Shown: positions 8,047-17,068, numbered from the stretch's first letter. The stretch is 64,000 bases of DNA from UBA6055 sp965203755 (GCA_965203755.1 OZ241910.1:558001-622000), one strand, 5' to 3'. Notes: generated from the sequence alone by a model not told the origin. Program-made: numbers and translations.

Positions 8047-9429
8047 TCAGCCTTTTGGTATTAACTGTCTAAATTCATCCATCGTCACAAATCGTGCAAA
8101 ACCCTCGGCATCAAACAAACCCGGCAAAATAGTCTCTTTCATTCTTTCGACATACACCGGTTCCTGCTCGGTCAGAAAGAAATTTCGCTTGAGCTTTTTG
8201 GCTGATTGACCAAAAGTTCCACTGCCGGCAAAGGGGTCAAAAACAAGATCGCCCACATAAGAATACAGCTTGATAATCCGATTACACAATTCCTGTGGAA
8301 ATACGGCACTGTGAACTTTGTCACTTTTCGGTTCGATATGCCACAAATTGGTCGTCTCAAAATCATCATCGACCTTGCTTTCATCAATGATTGAAGCCGG
8401 GTATTGTTCCATATTCCAGTCAATCAATCTAGTAGATTGCTTTCGATACACCATTATATATTCTGTCGTCGTATTGGGCTTGTACCCAAGCGGTTTACGG
8501 TGCTGCTGAAAACCACCATTGCGATTTTTAACCGTCGCTTCGGGCTTTGCCCAAATAATGTCATCAATAAACTCCCAGCCGATTTCACTGATAATCGCAT
8601 GCAAATCAAAGGGAATGGGATAGCGGGTACTTGAATATTTGCGGCTGAAGCGCGGCACGATCACCGGAGACGTATTGACAATCAAAAAACGACCTTCTTT
8701 GGTAATGCGATGAACCTCTTGGAAGACTTGCTCCAGAAACGACAAATACTGCTGATAGCTCTTATAAATCGAATAATCTCTGGCGTTATAATACGGCGGT
8801 GAAGTAAAAGTCAAATGGACACAGCCATTCGGCAATAATTTCATAATTTCGCGGGTATCGCCATTGACAACGCAATTCTTGAGATAATCGGGATATTCAG
8901 GATGCCTGCCGTAATCTGTAATTTCAGGATCGTCCTCAAACTCGGTTTTTAACACCATTCGTATCTGCTCATTTGGATGTGCGCGTAATCGCAACAGGCA
9001 TCGCCTTACCCGTTCTTTATCCTTGAATATCAGCAAAGCCCTGGCAGCCTGCAAGATAACTTTGGGATCAGGATCGCTTAAAAACCTGACCAAAATTGGA
9101 ATGGACCCTTCGCTTCGCATTCGGCCGATCGCCGATACCGCCTCCCGCCGCACCGAAGAACTTTCATCATCTATGGCCGCATTATGCAAATACTTTAAGT
9201 AAGCATCGTTTTCCAGCTTCCCTAAATTTTTGACTGCCCAATATCGAGTCGCTTCGTTTTCAGCTTGCAGATAAGGAAGCAGGGTTTCACCGCGAAAATC
9301 GTTTGGAAGTTTCCCCAGATTTTCCAGAATGAATCTCTGTTCTGTCGGCGATGCACTGCTCTCCAAACAGCGGTAAAGAGAATCAAGATCATTCTCTTTA
9401 TAGTAGTGAACTTGTGACTTGGTTATCAT
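8047..9429 (-). CDS. HEAT-repeat DNA methyltransferase (beta class, probably N4-cytosine)
   Basis: A 460-residue two-part protein. Residues about 1-165 are HEAT-like helical repeats (for example ATRYWAVKNLGKL and VRREAVSAIGRM). Residues about 190-445 are an amino-methyltransferase: motif IV TSPPYY at 209-214 comes before the SAM-binding motif I DPFAGSG near 398-404, the order of class beta. SPPY rather than DPPY favours N4-cytosine, though N6-adenine cannot be excluded. No endonuclease gene sits beside it. A GAGGGG ribosome site and a TATAAT at 9455-9460 precede it. It shares direction and AT-richness with the two genes downstream and may form one cassette with them, although a 176-base gap intervenes. 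Confidence 0.85.
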   Translation of the reverse strand: MITKSQVHYYKENDLDSLYRCLESSASPTEQRFILENLGKLPNDFRGETLLPYLQAENEATRYWAVKNLGKLENDAYLKYLHNAAIDDESSSVRREAVSAIGRMRSEGSIPILVRFLSDPDPKVILQAARALLIFKDKERVRRCLLRLRAHPNEQIRMVLKTEFEDDPEITDYGRHPEYPDYLKNCVVNGDTREIMKLLPNGCVHLTFTSPPYYNARDYSIYKSYQQYLSFLEQVFQEVHRITKEGRFLIVNTSPVIVPRFSRKYSSTRYPIPFDLHAIISEIGWEFIDDIIWAKPEATVKNRNGGFQQHRKPLGYKPNTTTEYIMVYRKQSTRLIDWNMEQYPASIIDESKVDDDFETTNLWHIEPKSDKVHSAVFPQELCNRIIKLYSYVGDLVFDPFAGSGTFGQSAKKLKRNFFLTEQEPVYVERMKETILPGLFDAEGFARFVTMDEFRQLIPKG

Positions 9430-9454
9430 TCTACAATTCGCCCCTCATACATCT

Positions 9455-9460
9455 ATTATA
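9455..9460 (-). promoter_or_regulatory. Candidate -10 box for the methyltransferase gene
   Basis: A perfect TATAAT on the minus strand 25 bases before the methyltransferase ATG. No -35 match is seen at the usual spacing, so it is a weak call. Confidence 0.3.
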
Positions 9461-9478
9461 ATAGACTAACCAATCCCC

Positions 9479-10879
9479 TCACGACCGAATCCCGCCCTCG
9501 GTCATCTCATACGCATCCAGCGCCCGGTCAAGCTCGTCGGCATCCATCAAGCCCATCTCCAGCACGACCTGGCGCACACTCTTGCCTTCTGCCAGCGCCG
9601 CCTTCGCCACTTTCGCGCCATGGTTATAGCCGATGATGGGATTGAGCGCCGTCACCAAAATCGGATTGCGCGCCAGCCAGCTTTCGGTACGTTCGCGGTT
9701 CAGCGCCAAGCCAGCCATCAGCCGGTCAGTGAATGCCCGCGCCGAGCCAATCATCACCTGCATCATCTCATTCAAATTATGTGCAATCATCGGCATCATA
9801 ACATTCAACTCAAACTGCCCGGCCGCTCCACACAGATTGACCGCCGTGTCATTGCCCATGATGTGGTACATTGCCTGATTCAGCATCTCCGCCATGACCG
9901 GATTCACCTTGCCCGGCATAATTGAAGATCCCGGCTGCACCGTCGGACAAGTCAATTCAGCGATGCCGGTCGTGGGTCCCGCCGAGAGCAAGCGGACATC
10001 GTTGGCAATGCGCGTAAAGTCCATCGCCAGATTACGCAATGCCGCCGAGAAGAAAACAGCGTCCTGCATCGACTGCATTGATTCGAACAGATTGTCGCTT
10101 TCATATAATGTCCAGCCGGTCAAGTCGGACAGTTTGACAATCATGCGCCCGTGATATTCCGGGTGGGCATTCAAGCCGGTACCAGCCGCCGTGCCGCCAA
10201 TGCCCAGACGCCGCAAACCTTCAGCCGCAAACGCGACTTTTTCAATTTGCCGTTCAATCGCCTTTGCCCAGCCGCCAACTTCCTGCCCCAAACGCACAGG
10301 CACCGCATCCTGCAAGTGAGTCCGACCGGTCTTGACGACATCATCCCATCCATCCGCTTTGCCCTGCGTTACATCGACGAAGCGCCGCAAGGTCGCCATC
10401 AGTTCATCAAAACGCCACAAAACACCCAGCCTTATCGCTGTCGGAATAGTGTCGTTGGTCGATTGCGCCATATTCACATGGTCGTTCGGATGAACCGGTT
10501 TGTCGCTGTCAGCAGCCGAATACCCCAAAATCTGATTGGCGCGGTTCGCTATCACCTCATTGGCATTCATATTGTGGCTCGTTCCGGCGCCAGCCTGAAA
10601 GGGGTCAACCACAAAGTGTTCGTGATGCCGACCGGCAAGAATCTCGTCCCCAGCCTGGATAATGGCATCGGCGAGCCTGTCGTCCAGCAGCCCAAGCTCT
10701 TTGTGGACTTCTGCCGCCGCCCGTTTGATAAGCGCCATGCTCCAGATAAACGCCGGCCAGGGTCTCATGCCCGAAATCGGAAAATTCTCGACGGCGCGCT
10801 GCGTTTGAGCGGCATAGAGCGCATCTTTTGGAACTTTCACTTCGCCGATGGAATCGATTTCAATCCGATAGTCTGTCAT
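9479..10879 (-). CDS. fumC: Class II fumarate hydratase (fumarase/aspartase superfamily)
   Basis: A 466-residue cytosolic enzyme that interconverts fumarate and malate. The superfamily signature GSSIMPGKVNP is present, as is HPNDHVNMAQSTND. GRTHLQDAVP carries the His seen in fumarases, where aspartases usually have Gln (GRTQLQDA); this is why fumarase is preferred, though aspartate ammonia-lyase remains possible. The start is the ATG at 10879, with an AGAGGAG ribosome site; the ORF upstream of it has none. It lies alone between the methyltransferase and the superoxide dismutase pair and has the GC-rich codon use of the host genome. Confidence 0.8.
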   Translation of the reverse strand: MTDYRIEIDSIGEVKVPKDALYAAQTQRAVENFPISGMRPWPAFIWSMALIKRAAAEVHKELGLLDDRLADAIIQAGDEILAGRHHEHFVVDPFQAGAGTSHNMNANEVIANRANQILGYSAADSDKPVHPNDHVNMAQSTNDTIPTAIRLGVLWRFDELMATLRRFVDVTQGKADGWDDVVKTGRTHLQDAVPVRLGQEVGGWAKAIERQIEKVAFAAEGLRRLGIGGTAAGTGLNAHPEYHGRMIVKLSDLTGWTLYESDNLFESMQSMQDAVFFSAALRNLAMDFTRIANDVRLLSAGPTTGIAELTCPTVQPGSSIMPGKVNPVMAEMLNQAMYHIMGNDTAVNLCGAAGQFELNVMMPMIAHNLNEMMQVMIGSARAFTDRLMAGLALNRERTESWLARNPILVTALNPIIGYNHGAKVAKAALAEGKSVRQVVLEMGLMDADELDRALDAYEMTEGGIRS

Positions 10880-10983
10880 CACAAAATCTCCTCTGGCAGC
10901 GCAATAAACAGCGCCGGTATCAAAATGCAAAAAGAGCGCTACTATTGTAACGCCCCCTGAACTGCTTGAGAATAACAACCGGC

Positions 10984-11697
10984 TTAGCCGGCCGCTGCGT
11001 AGTTTTCGGCAACCTGCGCCCAGTCAATCACATTGAAGAAGGCAGCGATATAATCCGGACGGCGATTCTGATAGTTCAGATAATAGGCGTGTTCCCATAC
11101 ATCAATGCCCAGAATCGGCGTCTTGCCTTCCATGAGCGGCGTATCCTGATTCGGCGTTGATGTCACGCTGACGGCGCCGTCTTCGGCAACCAGCCAAGCC
11201 CATCCAGAGCCAAAACGACCAGCCGCCGCCGCTGAAAATGCGGCCTGAAATTCGGCAAAGCTGCCGAAGGCGCGGTTAATCGCATCCGCCAGCGCACCCG
11301 TCGGTTCACCGCCGCCATTCGGACTCATAATTGACCAGAAGAGGCTGTGATTGGCATAACCGCCGCCGTTGTTGCGGACTGCGGTGCGGATATTTTCCGG
11401 CACAGCATCCAGATTGACGAGGATGTCTTCAATGCTTTTGCCATCAAGGTCGGTGCCTTCAACCGCCGCATTCAATTTGCGGGTATAGCCGGCATGATGT
11501 TTGCCGTGGTGAATGCCCATGGTGCGGGCATCAATATATGGCTCCAGCGCGTCTTCTGCATACGGAAGCGGCGGCAGTTCAAAACCCGCTTCAAGGGCGG
11601 CGATGCCCGACAAAGAAACCTTCGACAGCGCCAGCCCGGCCGCTGCCAGTTTCAGCACATCGCGGCGGCTTACCTTGTTCTGACCTTGCATCTCCAT
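10984..11697 (-). CDS. Mn-type superoxide dismutase with Tat signal
   Basis: Converts superoxide to oxygen and peroxide. The first ~35 residues hold a twin-arginine signal (SRRDVLKLAAAGLAL), so the folded, metal-loaded enzyme is probably exported. The rest is a full Mn/Fe SOD: HHGKHHAGY, NNGGGYANHSLFW and DVWEHAYYLNYQ supply the metal-binding His/Asp residues, and NQDTP supplies the second-sphere Gln typical of Mn enzymes. It starts 13 bases after the stop of a nearly identical SOD gene lacking the signal. The start used is the ATG at 11697 (AGGG upstream); the ATG at 11691 is also possible. Confidence 0.88.
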   Translation of the reverse strand: MEMQGQNKVSRRDVLKLAAAGLALSKVSLSGIAALEAGFELPPLPYAEDALEPYIDARTMGIHHGKHHAGYTRKLNAAVEGTDLDGKSIEDILVNLDAVPENIRTAVRNNGGGYANHSLFWSIMSPNGGGEPTGALADAINRAFGSFAEFQAAFSAAAAGRFGSGWAWLVAEDGAVSVTSTPNQDTPLMEGKTPILGIDVWEHAYYLNYQNRRPDYIAAFFNVIDWAQVAENYAAAG

Positions 11698-11710
11698 ACA
11701 GCCCTGCGCC

Positions 11711-12316
11711 CTAGCCGGCCGCTGCGTAGTTTTCGGCAACCTGCGCCCAGTCAATCACATTGAAGAAGGCAGCGATATAATCCGGACGCCGATTCTGATA
11801 GTTCAGATAATAGGCGTGTTCCCAGACATCAATGCCCAGAATCGGCGACTTGCCCTCCATGAGCGGCGTATCCTGATTGGGCGTTGATGTCACGCTGACC
11901 GCGCCGCCTTCAGCAACCAGCCAAGCCCAGCCAGAGCCGAACTGACCGGCAGCAGCAGCCGAAAAAGCCGACTGAAACTCGGCAAAGCTGCCAAACGCGC
12001 CGCTGATGGCATCTGCCAGCGCGCCCGTCGGCTCGCCGCCGCCATTCGGACTCATAATCGACCAGAAGAGGCTGTGATTGGCATAACCGCCGCCGTTGTT
12101 GCGGACTGCGGTACGAATGTTTGCCGGCACAGCATCCAGATCGACGAGGATGTCTTCAATGCTTTTGCCATCAAGGTCAGTGCCTTCAATAGCTGCATTT
12201 AGGTTGCTGGTATAACCGGCGTGATGTTTGCCGTGATGAATGCCCATGGTGCGAGCATCAATATGCGGCTCCAGTGCATCTTCTGCATAGGGAAGAGGTG
12301 GAAGTTCAAAAGCCAT
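11711..12316 (-). CDS. Mn-type superoxide dismutase, cytosolic copy
   Basis: A 201-residue SOD starting directly with MAFELPPLPYAEDALEP, thus without an export signal. It has the same metal ligands and Mn-type NQDTP motif as its neighbour and removes superoxide in the cytoplasm. An AAAGGAG ribosome site precedes the ATG and a good promoter lies at 12365-12394. It is first in a two-gene unit with the exported copy. An oxygen-defence pair in a genome that otherwise carries an anaerobic purine pathway suggests life at an oxic-anoxic boundary; this is an inference. Confidence 0.9.
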   Translation of the reverse strand: MAFELPPLPYAEDALEPHIDARTMGIHHGKHHAGYTSNLNAAIEGTDLDGKSIEDILVDLDAVPANIRTAVRNNGGGYANHSLFWSIMSPNGGGEPTGALADAISGAFGSFAEFQSAFSAAAAGQFGSGWAWLVAEGGAVSVTSTPNQDTPLMEGKSPILGIDVWEHAYYLNYQNRRPDYIAAFFNVIDWAQVAENYAAAG

Positions 12317-12364
12317 GGCTTAGGTAGCTCCTTTGTAAATAATAGTTAAACGATCACCAACGAT

Positions 12365-12394
12365 ATTTTAGCACGAATGCAAAGCAATTTGCAA
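12365..12394 (-). promoter_or_regulatory. Sigma-70-type promoter of the SOD pair
   Basis: On the minus strand TTGCAA (12389-12394), an 18-base spacer and TAAAAT (12365-12370). The spacer ends in TGC, an extended -10. It lies about 48 bases before the ATG of the first SOD. Confidence 0.5.
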
Positions 12395-12552
12395 CTATAC
12401 CGCAGGTCAATGAATTTTAGATTAAAATCCTATCCAAGCAACAGGACTTTGACAATTATACATGACTCTTACGGGTTTCAGCGCCAATGTTTCGACTTGT
12501 ATTTTCATCGATTCCAGCGATGATTAGCGTCTGTTTCCAGGGAGAACGCGCT

Positions 12553-13509
12553 TTGCCGTCAAAACAAATACCCGCCAAGGCGCCCATTACAGCCTATCTA
12601 GCCATCATTGCAGCAGTTATCTCGACATCGGCCGCCGCCATCCTGATACGGCTCGCGCTTCAGGAATCCATGCCCCCGGCGCTCATCGCCGGCGCGCGGC
12701 TTTTTATCGCCGCCCTGGTGCTGACCCCCATCACTCTGAACCACTATTGGGGTCATATTAAGCAACTCGGACACAAAGAACTGATGCTGGCAGCTGTATC
12801 CGGCATCTTCCTGGCAATCCACTTCATCGCCTGGGTCTCTTCGTTGCAGCATACCACTGTGCTGGTCAGTGTTGTTATCGTCTCATCCGGACCTATTTGG
12901 GTGGCGATGCTTGAGGTCATTTTTTTGCGCGTTCGTTTGTCAGGGCCGGTGATGATCGGCTTGCTGATCGCGCTGGCAGGCGGCATCTGGATTGGTCTTC
13001 CTTGGGACAGAGCAGCAGTGGAAAGCCTTTCAGCAAGCTCTGGTACCCTGACTGGCGCATTCCTCGCCTGGATTGGCGCTCTGGCCATATCGGCATATAT
13101 GCTCATCGGACGCCGGCTGCGGACAGAACTGCCCGTCATGCCCTACATCTGGCTGGTTTATGGCATCGCTGCCCTGGTTATGACTGCCGCCATCCTCTTG
13201 ACAGCCACACCCGTTTTAGGCTTTAGGGTTGAGGGTTACTTAGTCCTGCTGGTCATGGCGCTGGTGCCGCAGCTGCTGGGGCATTCTTCATTGAATTATA
13301 TCCTGGCATACTTTCCGGCGACCCTGGTTAGTATGTTCTCCCAGCTTGAACCGGTCGGGAGCGCTGTTCTTGCGTTTATCCTGTTTAGTGAACTGCCGCC
13401 GGGACCGCAAATTATCGGCAGCGGCATCATTATCGCCGGGGTATTCTTGGCAAGCCGCGGCGACATCCGCCCAGCTGACTATCGGGAAGATAGCTCAAGG
13501 CCGGCATAA
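12553..13509 (+). CDS. EamA/DMT-superfamily transporter
   Basis: An integral membrane protein of about 318 residues with roughly ten hydrophobic segments and two EamA halves (about 20-150 and 170-305), as in drug/metabolite exporters such as RhaT- or YdcZ-like permeases. Substrate unknown. The start used is a TTG at 12553 because a CAGGGAG ribosome site (12538-12544) stands 8 bases before it; an ATG at 12487 would add 22 residues but has no such site. The last 31 bases overlap the convergent gene on the other strand. Confidence 0.8.
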   Translation: MPSKQIPAKAPITAYLAIIAAVISTSAAAILIRLALQESMPPALIAGARLFIAALVLTPITLNHYWGHIKQLGHKELMLAAVSGIFLAIHFIAWVSSLQHTTVLVSVVIVSSGPIWVAMLEVIFLRVRLSGPVMIGLLIALAGGIWIGLPWDRAAVESLSASSGTLTGAFLAWIGALAISAYMLIGRRLRTELPVMPYIWLVYGIAALVMTAAILLTATPVLGFRVEGYLVLLVMALVPQLLGHSSLNYILAYFPATLVSMFSQLEPVGSAVLAFILFSELPPGPQIIGSGIIIAGVFLASRGDIRPADYREDSSRPA

Positions 13510-15200
13510 GCCGAAGCGCCGGGCCAAATATCAAAGTCATGCCATTCATCCGACAGAATCAACGATGAAGACAAACGTTGCAGAGTTCCATCAACAATAA
13601 GTTCCTGCACGGTATAGTCCACCAGCAAGCGAAAATCAATATCATTATGCGCCACCCCAAACGCATAATACGAACGGCTGTACCAGCGATCCGTCAGGCG
13701 CAGCGCGTTTGGACTCGCCTCCAGATGTGGAATCAGCGACAGGCTGTTGGCATAAATGACATCGGCGTTGTCCTGTTCAAGAATGGTCAGGGCGGCATCA
13801 CCTTCACGCGTCCGATAGAACCTGACCGACGCATTGATGCTGTCAGCCCAGGCCTGTGCGCGTTCCTGCGCCGTATCATCGCCAAACATCACCCCAATCC
13901 ACCCACCGCGCAGATCATTAAAGCCTTTGATCGCCGAATTCGCCGGCGCCATCAGGCGGTCACCATGCAGCAAATAGGGCGCCGCGAAGTCCATCACATC
14001 CATCAGGCGCCAATCCGGCTGAACCCCAACCACCAGATCGACCTGTCCATTCCGCAGCAGGTCAGCAGCCTCTTCCGGCGTACTCGACACAAGCTGCACT
14101 GCCACATCCCAGCGTTTGGCAAGCTCATTGACAATATCTCGATTCAGCATGGCAAGACGCCGAGCGCTAACAGACTGATTCTCCGTCTCCCCAAATGGTC
14201 CGCCCACGCGTAGAAGGCCAGACTCCAGCACGCGCGGCAGCGCATACTGCGGCGGATACTTGATCTCGGCGGCAAACTGCGCCGGCTTTGGACTCTCGCC
14301 AATTCCGTCCCACAGATAAACACCGGCGGCGGGAAACTCCTGACCCGGGAAGAATTCATTGAACAATCGCTCCAGCTGACCTGTTTTCGTCAAATGCTGA
14401 ATGGTTCGGTTCAGCAGACTTCTCATGCTAGCGTCTTGTCGGCGGACAGCGACAGCATGAGGCTCTGCCAGAACAGGCGCATCCAGGATTCGGACCGGTT
14501 CAGAATAAGCGCGCGATACCCGCAGCAGGTCTTGCTCCTCAGCTGTTAAGCCGGCGATCTCGCTTTGCGTCAAAGCCGCCAATGCCTGGTCAAGCGTGAG
14601 GTAGTAACGCCGGTTCAAGGGGGCGCCAAGCCGCTTTTCCCAAAGTTGAAGCGCCAGTTCGGCTCGGGTGCCGATGACATAGCCCGTCGGCTGATGGACG
14701 AGCGCGGTCGGCGCTTGAAATTCACTGTCCGCCAGCACCATCATCGCCTGCCTGCCGGTCAGATAAGTCTGTGTGAATTCAAGCTCGGCATCCAGATGCC
14801 GATAGTGAACAAAGGCAGAAACCACGGCGTCCACAGCGCCGCGATTCAGCAAGTCCAGCGCGTTCTGCCGCGTAACCTGTACGAAGTCAAGCTCAACCTC
14901 CCAGCCGGCGGCAATCAAACGCATCAATTCGGCATCAAACCCGCGCAGCTGCCCCTGCAAGGTCAGTTCACCATAAGGAGGCGCATTATACAGAATGCCA
15001 ACCCGAAAGACTCCCGACTGCTGAATGCCGGCCAAGGCGGAAGTCGAAAGCAGGGCGTCCACAGCCGGCGGCGATGTCGGCACAGGCACCAGGGTCGGAA
15101 CAGCTAGGGTCGGTATTGGCTGATTGTCCTGTCCGCCCACAAATAAAATCCCGGCAGGAACAAAACAAAGCAGAAGCAGAAGTTTGGCAAGCTGTTTCAT
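13479..15200 (-). CDS. Tandem solute-binding protein (two SBP_bac_3 domains)
   Basis: A 573-residue exported protein. A signal peptide (about 1-24) is followed by two periplasmic-binding-protein type 3 domains: about 45-275 (starts LSTSALAGIQQSGVFRVGILYNAPPYGE) and about 300-560 (starts ALPRVLESGLLRVGGPF). Each begins with the usual G-x-LRVG-type strand and carries an ARLD/AELMRLIA-type helix. Such proteins capture amino acids or other small polar ligands. No permease or ATPase gene is adjacent, so it may be a sensor or serve a distant transporter. Its stop overlaps the end of the EamA gene by 31 bases. Confidence 0.78.
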   Translation of the reverse strand: MKQLAKLLLLLCFVPAGILFVGGQDNQPIPTLAVPTLVPVPTSPPAVDALLSTSALAGIQQSGVFRVGILYNAPPYGELTLQGQLRGFDAELMRLIAAGWEVELDFVQVTRQNALDLLNRGAVDAVVSAFVHYRHLDAELEFTQTYLTGRQAMMVLADSEFQAPTALVHQPTGYVIGTRAELALQLWEKRLGAPLNRRYYLTLDQALAALTQSEIAGLTAEEQDLLRVSRAYSEPVRILDAPVLAEPHAVAVRRQDASMRSLLNRTIQHLTKTGQLERLFNEFFPGQEFPAAGVYLWDGIGESPKPAQFAAEIKYPPQYALPRVLESGLLRVGGPFGETENQSVSARRLAMLNRDIVNELAKRWDVAVQLVSSTPEEAADLLRNGQVDLVVGVQPDWRLMDVMDFAAPYLLHGDRLMAPANSAIKGFNDLRGGWIGVMFGDDTAQERAQAWADSINASVRFYRTREGDAALTILEQDNADVIYANSLSLIPHLEASPNALRLTDRWYSRSYYAFGVAHNDIDFRLLVDYTVQELIVDGTLQRLSSSLILSDEWHDFDIWPGASAYAGLELSSR

Positions 15201-15206
15201 GGACGG

Positions 15207-15815
15207 TTAGCGATACAGATGATGACGGGCAATATAGTCCAGCACACTGTCAGGAACGAGATAGCGGACACTCAAATTTTCACGCAGACGTTCGACCACA
15301 TAGGTTGAAGACAGCCAGATGCTAAGCATCGGCACATCTACAATGTCTACCTTTTTCGAAAGCCCAGGCAGAATATCATCGTGCATGGTTGGCGCAATGT
15401 TCTCGTCAGCCCGTTTCATCACCGCCAATCGACAGGATTGGTACAGGGCCTCGACCCGCTTCCAGGCAGGCAGTGACCGCAGGTTGTCGCCGCCCATCAC
15501 AAAATACAGCTGCGCCTGCGGATATTGACCTTGAATGATTTTGACCGTATCTGCCGAGTAGTGCGGCCCTTCGCGGTCAATATCCACCCGCGAGATGCTG
15601 AAAGACCGGTTGTCTTGTATGGCGCGTTCCAGCATCGCCAGACGGTGCTGGACGGACAAGCGCGTTTCGCCCTGCTTCACCGGATGATCGGCCACCGGAA
15701 CAAATAAGATGTGATCCATGCACAAGGTTTCGCGGCTGTATTCAGCCAATATCAAATGACCCATCTGCGGCGGGTCAAAGGTCCCTCCCAGAATGCCGAT
15801 GCGCTGAACGCTCAC
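15207..15815 (-). CDS. nadD: Nicotinate-nucleotide adenylyltransferase
   Basis: Adds AMP to nicotinate mononucleotide in NAD synthesis. The nucleotidyltransferase signature GGTFDPPQMGH lies near the start, and the C-terminal motif reads SSTYVVERL where ISSTxIR is usual. The length (about 202 residues) fits the family. The start used is a GTG at 15815 whose bases overlap the obg stop as GTGA, a typical coupled junction; a GTG three codons upstream is the alternative. It follows obg and precedes the solute-binding protein. Confidence 0.88.
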   Translation of the reverse strand: MSVQRIGILGGTFDPPQMGHLILAEYSRETLCMDHILFVPVADHPVKQGETRLSVQHRLAMLERAIQDNRSFSISRVDIDREGPHYSADTVKIIQGQYPQAQLYFVMGGDNLRSLPAWKRVEALYQSCRLAVMKRADENIAPTMHDDILPGLSKKVDIVDVPMLSIWLSSTYVVERLRENLSVRYLVPDSVLDYIARHHLYR

Positions 15816-17068
15816 TCGGACCACTCCAGTTCAAAATCACCGATAAATACTGTATCGCCAGGCTGCACACCGGATTTTTCCAAGGCCGCCGATATACCCA
15901 ACGCATCCAATATCTTCTGAAAACGCGCCACCGCCTGCTCATAATCCCAATAGGTCATCGCGGCCGCCCGCTCAATCCGCTCGCCTGTGACATAATACAC
16001 GCCAGCTTCAACGGAAACAGCAAAGTCATCCCCCAACTCATACACCGGGGCTTCAATGGCTGCTCTCATCACCGGGGCCGGCAGCCTGGCGATCTCTCGA
16101 AACACGCGTTGGATCAAAGCGGTCACATTTTCGCGCGTCAATGCCGAAATCGCCACAGGATCCATCACGCCCCGTTCTTGCAGCTGCTCCTGAAGCAGCC
16201 CCCAATACTCGCGGACTTCGGGCAGGTCTATTTTGTTGACGGCAACAATTTCCGGGCGCTCGGACAAAGCCTCATCATACAATGCCAACTCGGTATTGAT
16301 TTGGCTGTAATCGGCAATCGGGTCATCGGCTGACCCATCCAAAATATGAACAATCAGGCGGGTTCGCTGGACATGGCGCAAAAACGAATGTCCCAGCCCC
16401 ACCCCCAGATGCGCGCCCTCAATCAAACCGGGAATATCGGCAAACACAAGGTCTTGATCGTCATACACCACCGCGCCCAGATTGGGCTGCAAGGTTGTAA
16501 AGGGATAGTCAGCGATTTTGGGCTTGGCATTGCTCACCACCGACAAAAACGTTGATTTGCCCGCATTCGGCACGCCCACCAAAGCAATATCGGCAATCAT
16601 CTTGAGCTCCAGCGTTAGCCATCGCTCCATTCCCGGTTCACCTTTTTCGGCTATCCGCGGCGCCTGATTGGCCGCCGACCTAAAGTGTGAGTTGCCCCTG
16701 CCACCGCGGCCGCCGCGGGCGACAAGCGCCTGCGATTCGGGGTCCAGCAAATCAGCGATGAGCTTGTCGGTTTCGGCATCGCGAACGACCGTTCCCATCG
16801 GCACAGACACAACCAAAGCCTCGGCATCGGCGCCGGTTTTATTGCTCGGTCCGCCTCGCCCGCCCGCCCGCGCCTTAAAATGCACCCGCTTGCGAAAATA
16901 ATACAAGGTGTTGAGATTGGCATCGGCTTTGAGGATGACATCACCGCCACGGCCGCCATTGCCGCCGGCCGGCCCGCCGCGGGACACATATTTTTCCCGA
17001 CGAAAAGCTACAATCCCATCGCCGCCTTTGCCGCTGGCGACAAATATCCGGGCCTCGTCCACCAACAT
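15812..17068 (-). CDS. obg: Obg-family GTPase
   Basis: A ribosome-associated GTPase needed for 50S assembly and stress control. All three Obg parts are present in 418 residues: the glycine-rich N-terminal Obg fold (RGGPAGGNGGRGGDV and similar, about 1-155), the G domain with GVPNAGKST (P-loop), DIPGLIEGAH (switch II) and NKID (about 160-325), and a C-terminal OCT domain ending with FIGDFELEW. The start is the ATG at 17068, preceded by a GGGAGAAGG run; the longer reading adds 12 unlikely residues. It overlaps nadD by four bases. Confidence 0.92.
   Translation of the reverse strand: MLVDEARIFVASGKGGDGIVAFRREKYVSRGGPAGGNGGRGGDVILKADANLNTLYYFRKRVHFKARAGGRGGPSNKTGADAEALVVSVPMGTVVRDAETDKLIADLLDPESQALVARGGRGGRGNSHFRSAANQAPRIAEKGEPGMERWLTLELKMIADIALVGVPNAGKSTFLSVVSNAKPKIADYPFTTLQPNLGAVVYDDQDLVFADIPGLIEGAHLGVGLGHSFLRHVQRTRLIVHILDGSADDPIADYSQINTELALYDEALSERPEIVAVNKIDLPEVREYWGLLQEQLQERGVMDPVAISALTRENVTALIQRVFREIARLPAPVMRAAIEAPVYELGDDFAVSVEAGVYYVTGERIERAAAMTYWDYEQAVARFQKILDALGISAALEKSGVQPGDTVFIGDFELEWSE

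Larger units (their letters stand above)
10984..12316 (-). repeat. Tandem duplication of the SOD gene
   Basis: The SOD body is present twice in direct orientation with an offset of about 727 bases (stop codons at 10984 and 11711). Long stretches are base-for-base identical, including most of the last 100 bases of each gene, while changes are scattered and often silent. Only the 5' end differs, where one copy has gained a Tat signal. Confidence 0.85.

Noticed and set aside
9479..10879. Aspartate ammonia-lyase as the identity of the fumarase-family gene
   Set aside because: The GRTHLQDA motif has His as in fumarases rather than Gln; kept as an alternative in the entry.
12449..12454. TTGACA that could be a -35 box for the EamA gene
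   Set aside because: No -10 match is found at 15-19 bases downstream.
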